Shown here piece after piece: positions 20,549 through 33,522 of a DNA stretch of 64,000 nt. The translations under genes and the position numbers were made by a program. Position 1 is the first letter of the stretch. Every line of letters starts with the position of its first letter. The stretch is from Pseudopyrenochaeta lycopersici. Lineage: Eukaryota > Ascomycota > Dothideomycetes > Pleosporales > Pseudopyrenochaetaceae. The DNA lies in contig NHZP01000023.1 of NCBI GenBank assembly GCA_003313425.1, positions 868,001 through 932,000 on the forward strand. Reading direction: 5' to 3'. Under the pieces are notes generated by a model that made no database searches, was not told the origin of the DNA, and was given only the letters and a program-made list of their open reading frames with translations.

Positions 20549-23500
20549 CAACCCCCCCCTTCAAAATAGTAAGGGCCTCTAAACTGAGAGATAAAAATTT
20601 AAGATAAAACATAAGAAAACTGTTTACTACTAAGTCCCTCTAACTTAGTAAATCTAGCAATAGGCTTTATATAGCGCTGCGCATGTCTAAACAGTTTCCT
20701 ATATAAAATCACTAAGCTCTAAAGTGTTTTCTAATACTTCTACCCTGCGACGCGAAAACAGAACCTAAAGACCTTCGTATAATACATATAGGAGTAACCT
20801 TTGCAATTTTTATTTAGTTGTAAGGTCTCTAGACGTGGCGCGCAAAGCAAGGCGCACTGCGTAGAGTAAGGGCGAAGGCGAGCAATCTTAAGGCTATAGA
20901 TGCGCGAATTGAGGCTAGAGGCGCGCAAATTGAGGCAAATTAAGGCGCGCTAACTTGAGCAAAACTGTTTAGATACCTTCGTCGCCGCTGAGATACTCTT
21001 CTGCAGTTAGCCTATCCTTGTTAAGTGGTGACTAATTTGGAGGCATGCGATAAGTAGGTAGCTTAGGCTTATTAGGCTGTCGCTAATAAAACAGATAAGC
21101 GTTGTAGTTATTAGGGTACTTAGTTGCCGGGTGCTAGGTAGGTTTCAGGTATCTAGTCTATTTAATTAGGTACTGCTACTCGCGCTTTTAGCAGCCTTTA
21201 ACGCTAGTTTGCTAGTAATTAAGAAAATCATTAATAAGCTACTTATCTTAAACCTCGCTATTAGGATTAATTACCTTAACGGCTACTAGCTAAGCTGGCG
21301 CTTAATCTAGAAGCCCTTTTAAGGGCGCAGGCTAAAGAAGCTTAGGGTAAAATATAGGAAAAACTCCGCTGCCTAACATGTCTAGTAGAAGGTCTAATTA
21401 ATACGCCTAGCTATTATGCATAACTCTTATAACGCTATAAGGCCCTACCTACTTAAGGTCTAGCTTCTTTAATTCCTGTTTAGTAGACTAATTAATTATA
21501 TTAACTATAACTTAGTCTCTAACAGCGTACTTTAGCACTAATTAGCGAGAGGTGTTAGCGTAGTAAGCTTATTTTTGTTAAGCCTATAGCATTTATTCTT
21601 ACAAATAAGTAACTAGGTCCGCGTAGGTGTTTATAAGCTCGTCTACCTAGATTTTATTACTAGCTACAGCGCTACTAAGCTTTTTATTGTAGTTTTCCCT
21701 TAGGTGTATACTACTGTAAGGGTAATATCTAAGATCTGTAAAGAATAGCGTTATGCCTGTAAAGGCGTTAACTGTATTATTAGCCTGAAACTTAGTAACG
21801 TAAAGCTAGGCAGCCTAGTTAGTTTATGCGTAGTTAATGTACTAATAAAGATAAATTTCTAAGGCTTAATTTACCCGCTTAGTCTGCTTGTCTGTTTTAG
21901 GGTAATAGGCTGTTAATAAGCGCTGTTAGACACGTAGTCGCTTACAGACCCGCCTCTAAAACTAACTAATAAAATTTAAACTACAGTTAGAGATAATACT
22001 AAGGGGAATGCTATATAATTTAAAGACCTCTATAAAGTACCTAGCAGCTTTAGCTGTAGTACAGCTATATATAGGAAAAAAGTACTGTTATTTTATAAGG
22101 CAGTCTATAATAACGAGGATATTCTTAAAAGTACGGCTATCTAGCTAAGAAGCAGGTAAATCTTAAATAAAATTAACTAAAATTTCTGTCTAGCGTCTAT
22201 AAGGCACTAGCAGTAGCCGTAAGTAACTATACTTACTATCCTAAGGGCTTTTTATTTAGTAATAAGTAGCGCACGCGTTGTAATACTGTTTAATTAACAG
22301 GTGCATCTTTAGCTAGTAATACCGCGAGTATATAAGGAAGAACGTGTTATAAGGGCCCTTATAACCAGCGATTTAATAGTTATAACATAACTCTATAATA
22401 CGTCGGCGTAACTATAGGTTAGAAGGCACGTAAAGCTTAGTCTTATCTATCTACAAGCGTTAGGAAGCTCCTTCACCTGTGCTTAACAGGTCTGTAGTAG
22501 AGAAGTAGTAGCTATTCTTATAAAACTATAATAGCAATTTAGCAGTTTCTATGTTAATAGCTTTAAAGGCCTTTTTAGCTATAGCGTTATTAGCGTACGC
22601 GGCGTTTAGGATTTCTTCTATTAACTAATAGTTGTCCTTGTAACAGGGCAGCGAAGGATCTATTATACTATTAATAGGCGTAGGATTATTATTATTATTA
22701 TTAAATTCTATAGGAAAGTCTGTTTTACGAGCGTAGGTAAAGTAAAATTACACTACCTTAGCTTATTCCTAGGACATTTAGTCTAGGAACTTAGGTTAAC
22801 TAAGGGCTAAGGCGCGTAAGGCTGTTGCAACTGCTAGTTACATGCCTAGGGAGAGCACTTAGGGTCTAAGAATAGCAGCCTGTATACTATAACGAGAGTC
22901 TTCTGCGTCTGTTAGAGTATCCTAAGGTTAACAGCTTAAAGCGTCCGCTTTACTATTAGTTTCCCTAGGGGTATAGATAATCTTAAAGTTAAACTAGCTA
23001 AGAAATAAGGACTACTATACTTACTATTAGCTAAGTTTTTTAGTTATTATAAACTATTCTAGGTTCTTATAGTTTATTATTACCTATATTAGTTAAGAAG
23101 AGCCTATAAGTTTAGGCTCCTATTCCTTAAATACCTATATAATTACTATAAGTTTAAGATTATAGATATTATAGTTATACTCTGCTAGAGAGTGTTTCTT
23201 TAAAAAGAAAGTAATAGGTTATAGGACGTCCTTATTATTATATTACTTTATAACCCTGCCTAATACCTATCTTAACGCATTAGTAAAGATGTAGATTTAC
23301 TTAGCAGGATTAAAATACTTTAACACTACGCCTATACAAAATACTACTTTAAGAGCCTTAAAAGCTTTTACTTTCTCCTCCCCCTATATAATTAGCTTAT
23401 AATAAACCTTCTTATAAGCGGGTTTATTAAGATTACTACTTTTCTTTTCTATAATAGTAGCCTTAATAAAGCGTATAAGCAGTAACGCTATCTTTAAGTA

Positions 23501-26500
23501 GCCTTTAATAAAGCGCTGGGAGAAGCTAGTATACCTAAGGAAAGAAAGCACATCTTAGGCAGTCTTTAGTGTTTCCTATTACTATACAGCCTTAATCTTC
23601 TTAGGGTTAATTTTAATACTCTTATTTATAATTATTATACCTAGGAACTTAATACAGTCTATGTAAAATTCTAATTTGCGCAGGTCTATATAGAACCCTT
23701 TTTCTTTAAGGCGCGTAAGTACTTTTTTTATATACTCTATGTAGGCTTCTACTAATTCTAAGAAAACTAAGATATTATCTAGATAAGCAGTATAAAACTT
23801 ATTAAGGTACTTAAAAAGAGCGCTGTTAATTACCCTTTAAAACGTAGCTAGAGTATTATAGAGGCCTATAGGTATTACGCAGTATTAATAAGTGCCCTAA
23901 CGCGTAGAGAAGGCAGTAAGCTACTCTAAACTAGGCTTCATGCAAATTTAATAAAAAGCGTGCACGATATTAAATTTAGAAAAGATAACAGCTTTATTAA
24001 GCTTAGCTAAAGTCTCGCAGAAGAAAGGAATTAGGTATTAATCCTTAACAAAGGCTTTATTAAGGTCTTAATAATCTACGCAGACTTAGATGCTACTGCT
24101 AGGTTTAGTAATAATAAGTAAGTTATTTTATGCAGCAGAGGGTCCCTAGAAGATAAAATCCTAGGCCTCTATCTCCTAAATATATTACTTAATAGCTTTA
24201 AACTATTTACTAGAAAATAGTCTTACTTAATAATTAGGCACCTTAGCTCCTAGCTTAAGCTTAATCTTATAGTTATATTCTAAGTAATCTAAGAGCTTAG
24301 CCGCGGCTGCTTTATTAAATATAAGAATAATTAAGGTATATTCCTTAAGCAGGTGCAGAGGTAGGATATCTTTTAATAAGACTTTCTTAGGAGGGTTAAA
24401 GAACTTATTATAGTCCTTTTATGCCGCTATGTAACAGATTTTCTGTAACGCTCTTAGTAGTAAGCGACAAACTATTATAAACAGAGGGTAGTTTTTTTGT
24501 TTAGTAAACGCCTAAATAGCTCTTAGCGAGACGACCTTAATACCTACCGCAGGTTTAGTTTGCTAGTATAGTACTTAGTGTTCGTCGTCTAGCTTTGCTA
24601 AGGCTGTAGTATCTAACTTTGCCTATTATTAGCTAGTCTTGCTTTTATTCCTGCTATCTATAGAGGAACTAGGCAGTATAGAAGCGTTAGGCATAGCTCG
24701 CTCGCAGACAACTTGTAGTATATACGAGTGTTACTAGCATTCTGTTTAGTAGTATGCGTTAGAGAATTTAATTATACCCTAATAGTAATTAAAGCGTAGT
24801 GCGTATAGTTTCTTCTAGTAGAATCCTAATACTAGGTTAAAGGCCCTACACTAGTTAAGAATATAGGCAGAAGTGTGCTTAAAGTAGGAATTAATTTTTA
24901 TATAGAATTTAACCTTATAAGTAATAGATTCTAAAGTAATACTTTTATATCCTTCGCACATAATAGGCGTAATAAGAAAAATTAGTTAGAACCCCTAGGT
25001 AAGCTAAAGGAACTACTATAAGATAAAGTTTTTATCTGCTCTATTGTCTGCTAATATCCAGGCGATGTAGGGGGCGTTTTCTTATTATCTAATTATGCTT
25101 ATAAAAGTAAACTAGTCTAGGCTATCTAGACACAGCTTATCTTTCTAGACAGCCTGCGTGCGTTGTAGGAGTACCTGCGCTACGGGCTTATATATGCCGC
25201 CCTAGTAAGTAGTAGCTAGCGCGGTTTCCTAAGACTAATTATTAACCCTAGATAAAGGACTTTTATCTAGGGTTACTCTTCCCTTAAATAAATAATAACC
25301 TTAGCTTTATTACTGTTACTGTTAGAGGCTTTTTTGTAGTTAGAGTTACTAGTCTCTAGGCTTGCGTGCACGTAACAATTAGTAGCTAGGTTACTGCGCG
25401 GATTTCCTTAATACTAGTTACGGCTAGAGTCCGCGTTGTAAGGCTTAGGACTATTAGCTAGCTTATAGTTACCTATTCTATTATCTTTAAATAACGGACG
25501 TAGGCCTAGAGCAGGCTTACTAGCTTTCTTAATAGGCTTATCTACTGCTGTCCTTAGAATAAATTTATAAGGCGGTGCTAGGCTTAGTCTAGCTAGCGCG
25601 TTACGCCCCTTTATTTAATTAGCGAGATACTAAGGTAATTACTAGAGGTCGTAGCTCTAATATGCATTATTAATTATATTACAAAGAGATTAGAAGTTAG
25701 TAGTAGTATAGACAGCGGGCGCGCTGCTAAGGCTCTGTTAGAGATAGCCTAGAAGCTTAGCTTAAAGCTTATACGCTTAAGTTACAGTAATCTATCTAAG
25801 CTAAGTAGTAATAGCGTTAAACTCTGTCTAGAACAGAGCCTATACTTTAACTATAGTAGGGTATTCTAGCGAGCTACGTTCTAGGAAGACTAAAGCATTA
25901 TATTACTGTTCTACTGTAACGTAGTAGTTACAGTCGCTAAAGATAGAGTTAAGGATATAAAAATACTTAAAGTTGTCCTTATATTAATATAAAAACCTAT
26001 TAGGCTCTTATAGTAAGGTTTAAGTAAAACTGCTAGTAGCTTAAAAGATAAATTATGCTTATATGTTGTTATATTGCTAGTCTAACCTATTATTTTTAAA
26101 ATAGTTAAGTATCTTTATAATCTACCTATAAAAATTAGGACCCCTAGAGTATACTAGAGGTACCTAAATTTGTTTATTCTTTATAGATAAGAACTAATGT
26201 AACCTCTTAATCTTATAGTAGAGCTTAGTTAGATAAGGGCTTAGCGTTACTATGTCGCCTAGGAATATTTAGTATTCGCGAGTAAGAGGAAGGTTAGTTA
26301 AGAGCAGAACACGCTAAGGGGAACTAAACTTATTAAGAATACCGCCTGCTGCGTTACTTTGTAGGAGGATTTATATAGGCGTACTTATTCCTCCTAGCAG
26401 AGGCTTATTTATAGCTCTTAGGGCTAGCTGTAATAGAGTAAGTCTAGTAAGGCCTAAAACCTTAGGAGAGCTAGATAATAGATAGTTGCGCAACACAGAG

Positions 26501-27943
26501 TTACGCTTGTTCTTAATTTCTTGTAATAAACCTTCTAAGGTCTTGTAGTTAGTAATAAGCTTATTCTACTACTTACTGAGCTTATTATATTCTTTAACTA
26601 GCTTATCCTTTTATTAAGTAAAGCTGCGTTATTATTTAGTTAGTTCCTGCTTTAGAGTAGAAGTGTTAAGGTAGCGTGTCTCTAATAACTTCTTATCCTT
26701 ATTAAGAGCATGCAGGGCACACCTAAATAGTGTTATTAGGCGTGTAAGTTGCGTAGGCTTAAGGCTTAAGAACTTACTAGAGTAGTTCTTTATAAGCTAG
26801 ATGCCTAAGGGTGCTAATTACTAAATAGAAGTAGGTAGACTTAAGCTCGCAGATAGTAGCAAACCTAGAAGGCTACCTAGAGGAAGATAGTTATTAAAGT
26901 CCTTAGGGAGACCTAGATTAGTAGCTTCCTTACGTAGCTGCATCTAATAAGCTCTCGTAGCACGCTGTGTTGTATCGTAAGAGAAGGAATGTAGGTTAAC
27001 TTCCTTAGTTAATAAGTTAGCACAGAAGCTTATTAGCGCAAATTTAGGGTACTCTACGTCTTTAATAACAGAGTTTTCTAAGATAACTAGTTCTAAATCC
27101 TCTATAGCCTTATTCTTATTCTTCTCCTAGCGTTAATAGGCTCTTTCCCTAAGTTAATTACGAGCCGCCTGTGTTTTAGCTAACGCGTTATCTTTCTAAT
27201 AGGCTTAAAATTTAGGCTGCTAGCTAGAGGACTCTTTATTATAAGAGCTGTCTACTATTAGGCTGAATAAAGAAGGTTAGATAGAAGTAAGAGTAGATAT
27301 AGAGGTAAAAGTAAAAGTTAAAGTAAAACTAGAGGGAATCCTTAAGCTTTAGTAAGCAGACTTAAGATTTAACTATTAGTTAAGTAGTGTTATTAGTTAG
27401 GTGAGGTTACTAGGACTAGGAGAAATACTTAGGAGTGTTATATATAGGCTAAGTTTAGAGAATTACCTAATTAGGAAGTTTTAGAGAGTAAATGCGTGCT
27501 TAAGGCGGCACGTGCGCGCAATTAAAATACACGCATAGACTGTAGTATGTAAAAGTAGGAATAATCCCTAGAGTATTCCTATTTAAGGAAGAGAATAATA
27601 GGACGTGTCTTATTAATAATAATCCTAGCGTTTAGGTAGCGTAAAGCGCAGGCACTAAGGTGCGAAATAGGTTACTAGTAAAGAAACCTAGTAAATTCTA
27701 GGCTATTCTAAAGCTTAACTAAGGGGGAATAGCTTATAAAATTTTAGCTAAACTAGTAGTAGAGGATAGCACTGTAAATTAACTATTGTGCGAGGGCTAT
27801 CCTAAAGCTTAACTAAGGGGGGATAGGATCTAGTCCTAGTACGTTAGTACTACCTTACTGTTAAACTCACCTAAGAGGTAATAGCTTAAGTAACTGTGTG
27901 TTAACTACAGAGAGGAGCTAAAGCGCTGTAAGATCTGCTATTC

Positions 27944-28245
27944 TGTAAGGCAGTTAACACGCACAGTTAGGACGGTCTTAGTTAAAGAAACTTAATTTAA
28001 AAGGAAATGGATAAAATAGCAGATACCTCTTACCTTTAGGGGAGAGGTGCTGCCTATATACATGAGCTAGAGCAGGCTAGTCCCGATCCAGTTACCTAGC
28101 TTGGTGAAAGGTAAGAGGTAACAGTTACCTTTCACCTGCGTCTAGTAACTTGGCAGGATCGTTACCTTTCACCTGCGTCTAGTAACTTGGAAGGATTGAA
28201 CCCTTTTACCTGCGTCTAGTAACCTGAAAGGATTGAACCCTGACA
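27944..28245 (-). repeat. LTR (5' LTR of the minus-strand gypsy element)
   Basis: 302 bp. Contains an extra unit of the internal tandem repeat relative to the other LTR (three CTGCGTCTAGTAAC blocks against two). Confidence 0.88.
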
Positions 28246-28746
28246 TATACTTAAATTTCTTAGGTATTATTTATTATACTAGTTATAAGTTTAATAGCTC
28301 TTAACTTATTATATTTACTATTTTAAGTTTAAATACTCTAAGGATATTATTATACTAGTATTCCTTAAGTATTTACTACTTAGCTTAATATACTTCTTTA
28401 AGAGTAGTCTAAAATTTAAAGTCTTATTTAAGAATAAATAAGAAGCTTATAATTAGGTTAAATATAATATAATTATTTTAGATACTACTGAATTATTCTA
28501 TATATAGCTCTATATTCCTCTAATATATCTTAATTTATAAATTTACCTACTTAATATTAGTAGAAAGTAATATTTCTACTATAGATAGATATAAGAGCTT
28601 CTATATATTTAAATAACTATATTAGTTTAAATACCTAAATTATTAACTAGATAGTTAGACTAGTTAATATTTAAAGAGAAATATTATTTAAAATAAGATT
28701 CTTTGTATGTATTTTTTATTAAAAGTATATATATTAGCTATATAAG
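28246..28746. other. AT-rich RIP-like DNA without genes
   Basis: Strongly TA-rich, stops in all frames, no recognisable motif. Confidence 0.6.
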
Positions 28747-29125
28747 TGTGGAGGAAAAAAGGGAGAGCTTGGCAACAGTTACCCAGGTGATCTATGAGAT
28801 GGACCACTGTTTTGTCTAGGAGGCTTTGAGAGCCAGCTATATAAAGGAGAGCTGAGCACGGCCTATTACAGGGGCCATTATACGGTAGGAGCGTGAGCAG
28901 CGTGTACGCGTGCGTGAGCGCGTACGTGATCGCGCACGTGATCGCGCACGTGAGTCTACCTTCAGGTATTCTCCTGCGTGAGCTTGCCCATCAGCTTGCA
29001 CGTGAGCGTGCACGTGAGCGCGCCCGTGAATGTGCACTCAAGTACGTGTCTCTCCAGGGTAAGCTCCTACGTCAGCGCGCACGTGAGCCTACCGTACTCC
29101 AGGTCACAGCGCGTTGTTTGCAACA
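28747..29125. repeat. Solo LTR, CACGTG-rich family, copy 1
   Basis: 379 bp from TGTGGAGG to TTGCAACA, flanked by an identical 5-bp duplication ATAAG (28742-28746 and 29126-29130), which marks an LTR insertion reduced to a single LTR. The middle is a run of degenerate units around GCGCACGTGA, giving many CACGTG palindromes. A TATATAAAGG box lies near 28840. The unit is GC-rich and barely mutated, in contrast to its AT-rich surroundings. The open frames inside it on both strands are a by-product of the repeat. Confidence 0.85.
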
Positions 29126-30188
29126 ATAAGTAATCTGCTTATATAGTATATTATAAAAGATATTATATAGGCACTAGTATTAGGTTAAGAAATAGTTCTT
29201 AATTAAGTTACTTTATTTTATTAATTAGCTTATTGCTTTACTATATTTATATAATACTTAAAAAATATTATTAATTATACTTAAGTATAATAGATATAAT
29301 AACTCTTAATACTATTTAAGTTATTTAAATACTTTCTTAAAATAACTATACTATAGATATAGTTTTTATAAATAGTTTTATCTAAGTAGATATATATATA
29401 AAAGCTAAGCTTCTAGAGTACTTACTACTAATAGTAGTAGAAGTAACTACTATAAGACTAGTAAAAAAAAAAAAAAAAAAAAAAGGCATTATAGTAGTAA
29501 TAATAGAAACTATACCACTTAAAGTAAATATAGTATATAATTACGTGCTTTTAAGCTTATTTATCTTAGAAAGTATCTATACTACTTCTTAACTTATAAA
29601 ATAATAATTAAAATATAATAGCTAAACTAGATAATTTTTATCTAAGTAGCGAAAAAAAAATATAAAGTTTAAGTTACTTTAGTATTTTATAGTAGTTAAT
29701 ATACTTACTCTTATACTAAAGAGAAAAAAAGAATTACCTGATTATATAGTACTTTAAATATATAATTTAAATAATTAGAAACTTTAATAATTATTAGATT
29801 ATAACTTAAATAAAAATATATAGTAGTTTCTATAAAAGAATTCATAAAAAGAGAATTATAATTTTTACTTTAAATATTACTAATTTAGAGATTATTAGAA
29901 AATATATCATTACTTATATAGTTTAAGAGGAGGCTTAGTAAGTTATCTTTAATTCACTAATTAGAAAGGCTACTAAGATTATACTATAACGCCTAGCTAC
30001 TATATATATAAGAGGTTTCTAACCTAGTTATAAGTATTATCTAATTAAAACTTAGTACTTAAAGTTATAATTAGATACTATAATACTAGTTTATAGTACT
30101 ATATATATTTATTTAGAATATTAATGTAGAGGTAATTTCTAGTATAGCTATTTAACTCTTAGCTAATATAAATATTTTAGCTTTTTTT
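29126..30188. other. AT-rich RIP-like DNA without genes
   Basis: TA-rich DNA with a 22-base A-tract at 29463-29484. No gene or clear element recognised; probably a heavily mutated transposon. Confidence 0.55.
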
Positions 30189-30420
30189 TGTAACGTATAG
30201 TTTTAGGTAATAGTACTTACTTTATACTACAGATAATAGTAAAGAGATAGTTCTATATTACTATAACTTAGCTATAAGAGAGAATAATACTTATTATTCT
30301 TATTTTTTATAGTTAGCGTAGGTTTTAAATAGGTCCTTTGCAGTGCGCGCTAGCCCTTAAAAAGGCCTAGCGCAGTAATACTATAATACTAAGATTTAGA
30401 TTTATAATACTTTATTATAA
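30189..30420. repeat. RIP-mutated solo LTR-like element, TGTAAC family, copy 1
   Basis: 232 bp aligning end to end with 31710-31940. Nearly every difference is C-to-T or G-to-A relative to that copy. TTTTT lies on both sides (30184-30188, 30421-30425), which would be its target duplication but is low-complexity. Confidence 0.75.
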
Positions 30421-31040
30421 TTTTTTTTAAAACTAGTCCTCTTTTAAATTAAAAGTACTCTTAATATTATAGATACCTTCTTATATATACTAGTATATAT
30501 TGTAAATACTATAAGTAATTACTATTAACTTATTTTAATTTAAATCTTATTTAATACTAAAAAATATGTCTCTTTAATAAGCTCTTAAGTTCTACTTAGT
30601 TATTTCTTTTATATAGATAAAGGTTTAAGAAGTATTACTATTAGTAAAATTGTCTTTTACTAAGTATAAGTACAAGCTAAAATTTATCGTACTAATTATT
30701 CCGTTAAAGAACTAGTTTAAATAGCTTCCTTTACTTCTTTAAGTATAAATAGTTCTTATCTTTCTATATAAGAAAACTAAGCTATAATAAAAAGTTATAA
30801 GTTAAAAACGCTCTAAAGCTTTTAATATAATAACTTACTTATTTATCAGTTTTTTTAAAACTTAGACTAGCTTTCTTTTATTATATACTAAAATAATTTT
30901 ATATATAAATATTCTTAGTATTTAAAAGTAAAGTATGAAAATCTTATTTATAGTACTATAAGTATAATTACTTCTAAGAATATAAAAGAGTTAATAAAAA
31001 GCGTAAGAATAAAGATTTATATACTTAATAAATAGTATAT
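30421..31040. other. AT-rich RIP-like DNA without genes
   Basis: No recognisable feature; stops in all frames. Confidence 0.55.
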
Positions 31041-31405
31041 TATGGAGGAAAAAGGGAGAGCTTGGCAACAGTTACCCAGGTGATCTATAAGATAGACCAC
31101 TGTTTTATCTAGGAGGCTTAAGGAGAGCCAGCTATATAGTAGAGCTGAGCACGGCCTATTACAGGGGCCATTATACGGTAGGAGCGTGAGCAGCGTGTAC
31201 GCGTGCGTGAGCGCGTACGTGCTCGCGCACGTGATCGCGCACGTGAGTCTACCTTCAGGCGTCTCCTGCGTGAGCTTGCCCATCAGCTTGCACGTGAGCG
31301 CGCCCGTGAATGTACGCATAAGTACGTGTCTCTCCAGGGTAAGCTCCTACGTCAGCGCGCACGTGAGCCTACCGTACCCCAGGTCACAGCGCGTTGTTTG
31401 CAACA
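31041..31405. repeat. Solo LTR, CACGTG-rich family, copy 2
   Basis: 365 bp, colinear with copy 1. It starts TATGGAGG (the TG end changed to TA) and ends TTGCAACA. It is flanked by TATAT at 31036-31040 and 31406-31410. It is slightly shorter in the CACGTG unit array than copy 1. Confidence 0.85.
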
Positions 31406-31709
31406 TATATTTAATAGTAAATTCTTAATAATATAAAATAACCTCTTTAAGTACTTTTATAAAGTTCTTATATTATAAAGTAATAGTAGTAAATCTAAGT
31501 TTATCTTTAAAAGTATTTAAGTAGAGCGCTAAAAGTATACTAGCTATAACTTCTTTAATAAGTTTAATAAAAAGTTATATCTTACACTAAATTATAATAT
31601 ATTATAATTTATTATTATCTTTTAAAAAAGTTCTAGTATAGATACTTAAGCTAATATATATTAATAACCTTTAAGTAGTATAGTATAGTCTTAAAGAAGT
31701 AAGATCTAG

Positions 31710-31940
31710 TGTAACGTATGGTTTCAGGCAATAGTACTTGCTTCACACCACAGATAATAGTGAAGGGATGGTTCTGTATTGCTGTCACTCAGCTATGGGA
31801 GAGAATAATACTTGTCGTCCCCGCTCCGCGCAGCCAGCGCAGGTTTTGAGCAGGTCCGTCACGGTGCGCGCTAGCCCCCGAAAAGGTCTAGCGCAACCAT
31901 GCTGCAACACCAAGGTTCAGATTCACGATACTTCGTTACA
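31710..31940. repeat. Unmutated solo LTR-like element, TGTAAC family, copy 2
   Basis: 231 bp with inverted ends TGTAAC and GTTACA, flanked by a clear 5-bp duplication TCTAG (31705-31709 and 31941-31945). Normal base composition inside AT-rich flanks; the partner at 30189 is heavily RIP-mutated. No coding capacity. Confidence 0.82.
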
Positions 31941-32885
31941 TCTAGTATTAAATTATTAAAATAGTAAATTGATTATCTAATACTTATTTAGCTATACTTA
32001 CTAAATATTTTAAAGTTTAGTAGTTATAAAGTAATAATTTAATAAGTATAAAAGATAAAAGTAGTATTATAATTATAAGAGTGTAAAATATAATAATATT
32101 TAACTAAAAAGCTATAATACGCTTACTTAATACTTTATAAGCCTAGAGGTATCTAAAATTAAGCTTATATAATAATTAGCTTTAAATATTAAATTTTTTT
32201 ACTTAAAAAGTTATTTTTACTTTTAAATTAATCTATTTTAAAGCTCTTTTTTATTTATTAAATATATAATATAGTAAAGTCGTAGTTAGAGCTTTTAAAA
32301 GTTTAAATGTAAGTAAGTAAGTATTAGTATTAAGAATATAAGTTAGGCGTAACTTTAGGAATATAAACTTCTACATTTTTATATAATATTAAAGAATACT
32401 AATATACTCTTTCTATATAACGTTTTTAGCAGCTTATAGTAAAATAATAAATCTTTAGTAGCTAGTAAATATATACTATATTACGTATAAATAAAATGTT
32501 ATATATATAACTATTTATATAATCGTATTTTAAATAAGACTTATAAAGTATATCTACTTAATAATAAAGTTAGAAGATATTTTAAGTAATATTTAGTACT
32601 TCTACGCTTTAGCTATATAATAGAAAACTCTATTTTATTACTAAAATAGTATAAAAGCTTATATAGTAGTATTATATAGTAACACTATCCTTTAAATAGC
32701 TATATTACTACTTAATTACTTAGTAAAACTAATTATTTATACTACTTTATATAGCTAGAAATAACTAATACTATTACTTATAATACTAATATTAGAGTCT
32801 ATATTCTTATAATCTAGATATACGCGTATACGCATAAAAGTAATATTATATAAGCTTAATAATTACCTTAGAGTATAACTTATGC
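31941..32885. other. AT-rich RIP-like DNA without genes
   Basis: TA-rich throughout. A sharp return to balanced base composition occurs near 32,885, probably the edge of a decayed repeat. Confidence 0.55.
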
Positions 32886-33522
32886 GGCAGAGGGAAGATT
32901 ATTTTTTGTACTACTATCGCTAGGATAGTAGCTAAGTTGTTGAGGAAGAAATTAACGATCGGTCCAGAGCAATCTCATCCATTTGTGTACATGTACAATA
33001 ATTGGAAAAGTCGGAGATTCCTGGCATTGAACACATCGGGCGAAGAAAGAGTCGAAAGCGCGGTTTCTGTGTGGATCGGTTAGCTATAAGATTGGAGAGC
33101 AGTAGCCAGATGATGCGGCCTATAGATGCTAGGGGACGGCTGGAGTTGATGTTCCGCAGCGCCATTGTTTATCTTTCATATCGAGGCATCCGATTGCGTT
33201 CATTTATTCCCACGAATTCGACTTTGAGCTTTAATTATTCTCAAATTAAAAGTGAAACTGATTTGATTCGTAGAATTTAAGTAATAGTCAGTGGTCATGG
33301 TCAATGGGCAATCGGTCCATCCACGAGAGACGCGTTTGCTCTCTCAGGCATGACTACCAAAAGGGGAGACGACTAAATGTAAAGATGTATGGACTTATGG
33401 GCGGCATGGGAACATAGTGAGGTCCTAAATTGTGAATATTCTGAGCTACTGCAATGCGCAAACAGTCTCATCAACGTAGCAATTTAGTAGCGAAGTCTCT
33501 CCTGCTCAAAGGGCGAAGCCTA
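32886..33522. other. Balanced-composition intergenic DNA
   Basis: Holds two overlapping open frames (minus 32932-33165, plus 33002-33280) without recognisable motifs. No gene is supported. It lies 3' of the secreted-protein gene. Confidence 0.5.

Larger units (their letters stand above)
20284..28245 (-). mobile_element. Complete, RIP-degraded Ty3/gypsy LTR retrotransposon
   Basis: A 7,962-bp element bounded by direct repeats (20284-20548 and 27944-28245) that begin TGTAAGG and end CCTAACA/CCTGACA. It is flanked by an identical 5-bp duplication, TATAC, at 20279-20283 and 28246-28250. A G-rich polypurine tract, read on the minus strand, abuts the repeat at 20548, so the element runs on the minus strand. 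Minus-strand translation around 23,771-23,785 gives YLDNILVF, the gypsy reverse transcriptase 'YLDDILVF' box with Asp changed to Asn, followed by GFYIDLRKLEFY and IKFLGI. Stops occur throughout and the DNA is TA-rich, as expected after RIP. No intact protein remains. Confidence 0.9.

Noticed and set aside
28900..29100. CRISPR-like array
   Set aside because: The CACGTG units are short, degenerate and have no unique spacers, and the sequence is eukaryotic.
28837..29129. Open frames rich in Arg/Glu/Ala and in Val/Ser/His on both strands of the CACGTG repeat
   Set aside because: They arise from the 10-12 bp periodic repeat in a solo LTR and recur wherever the repeat does; no start context or family.
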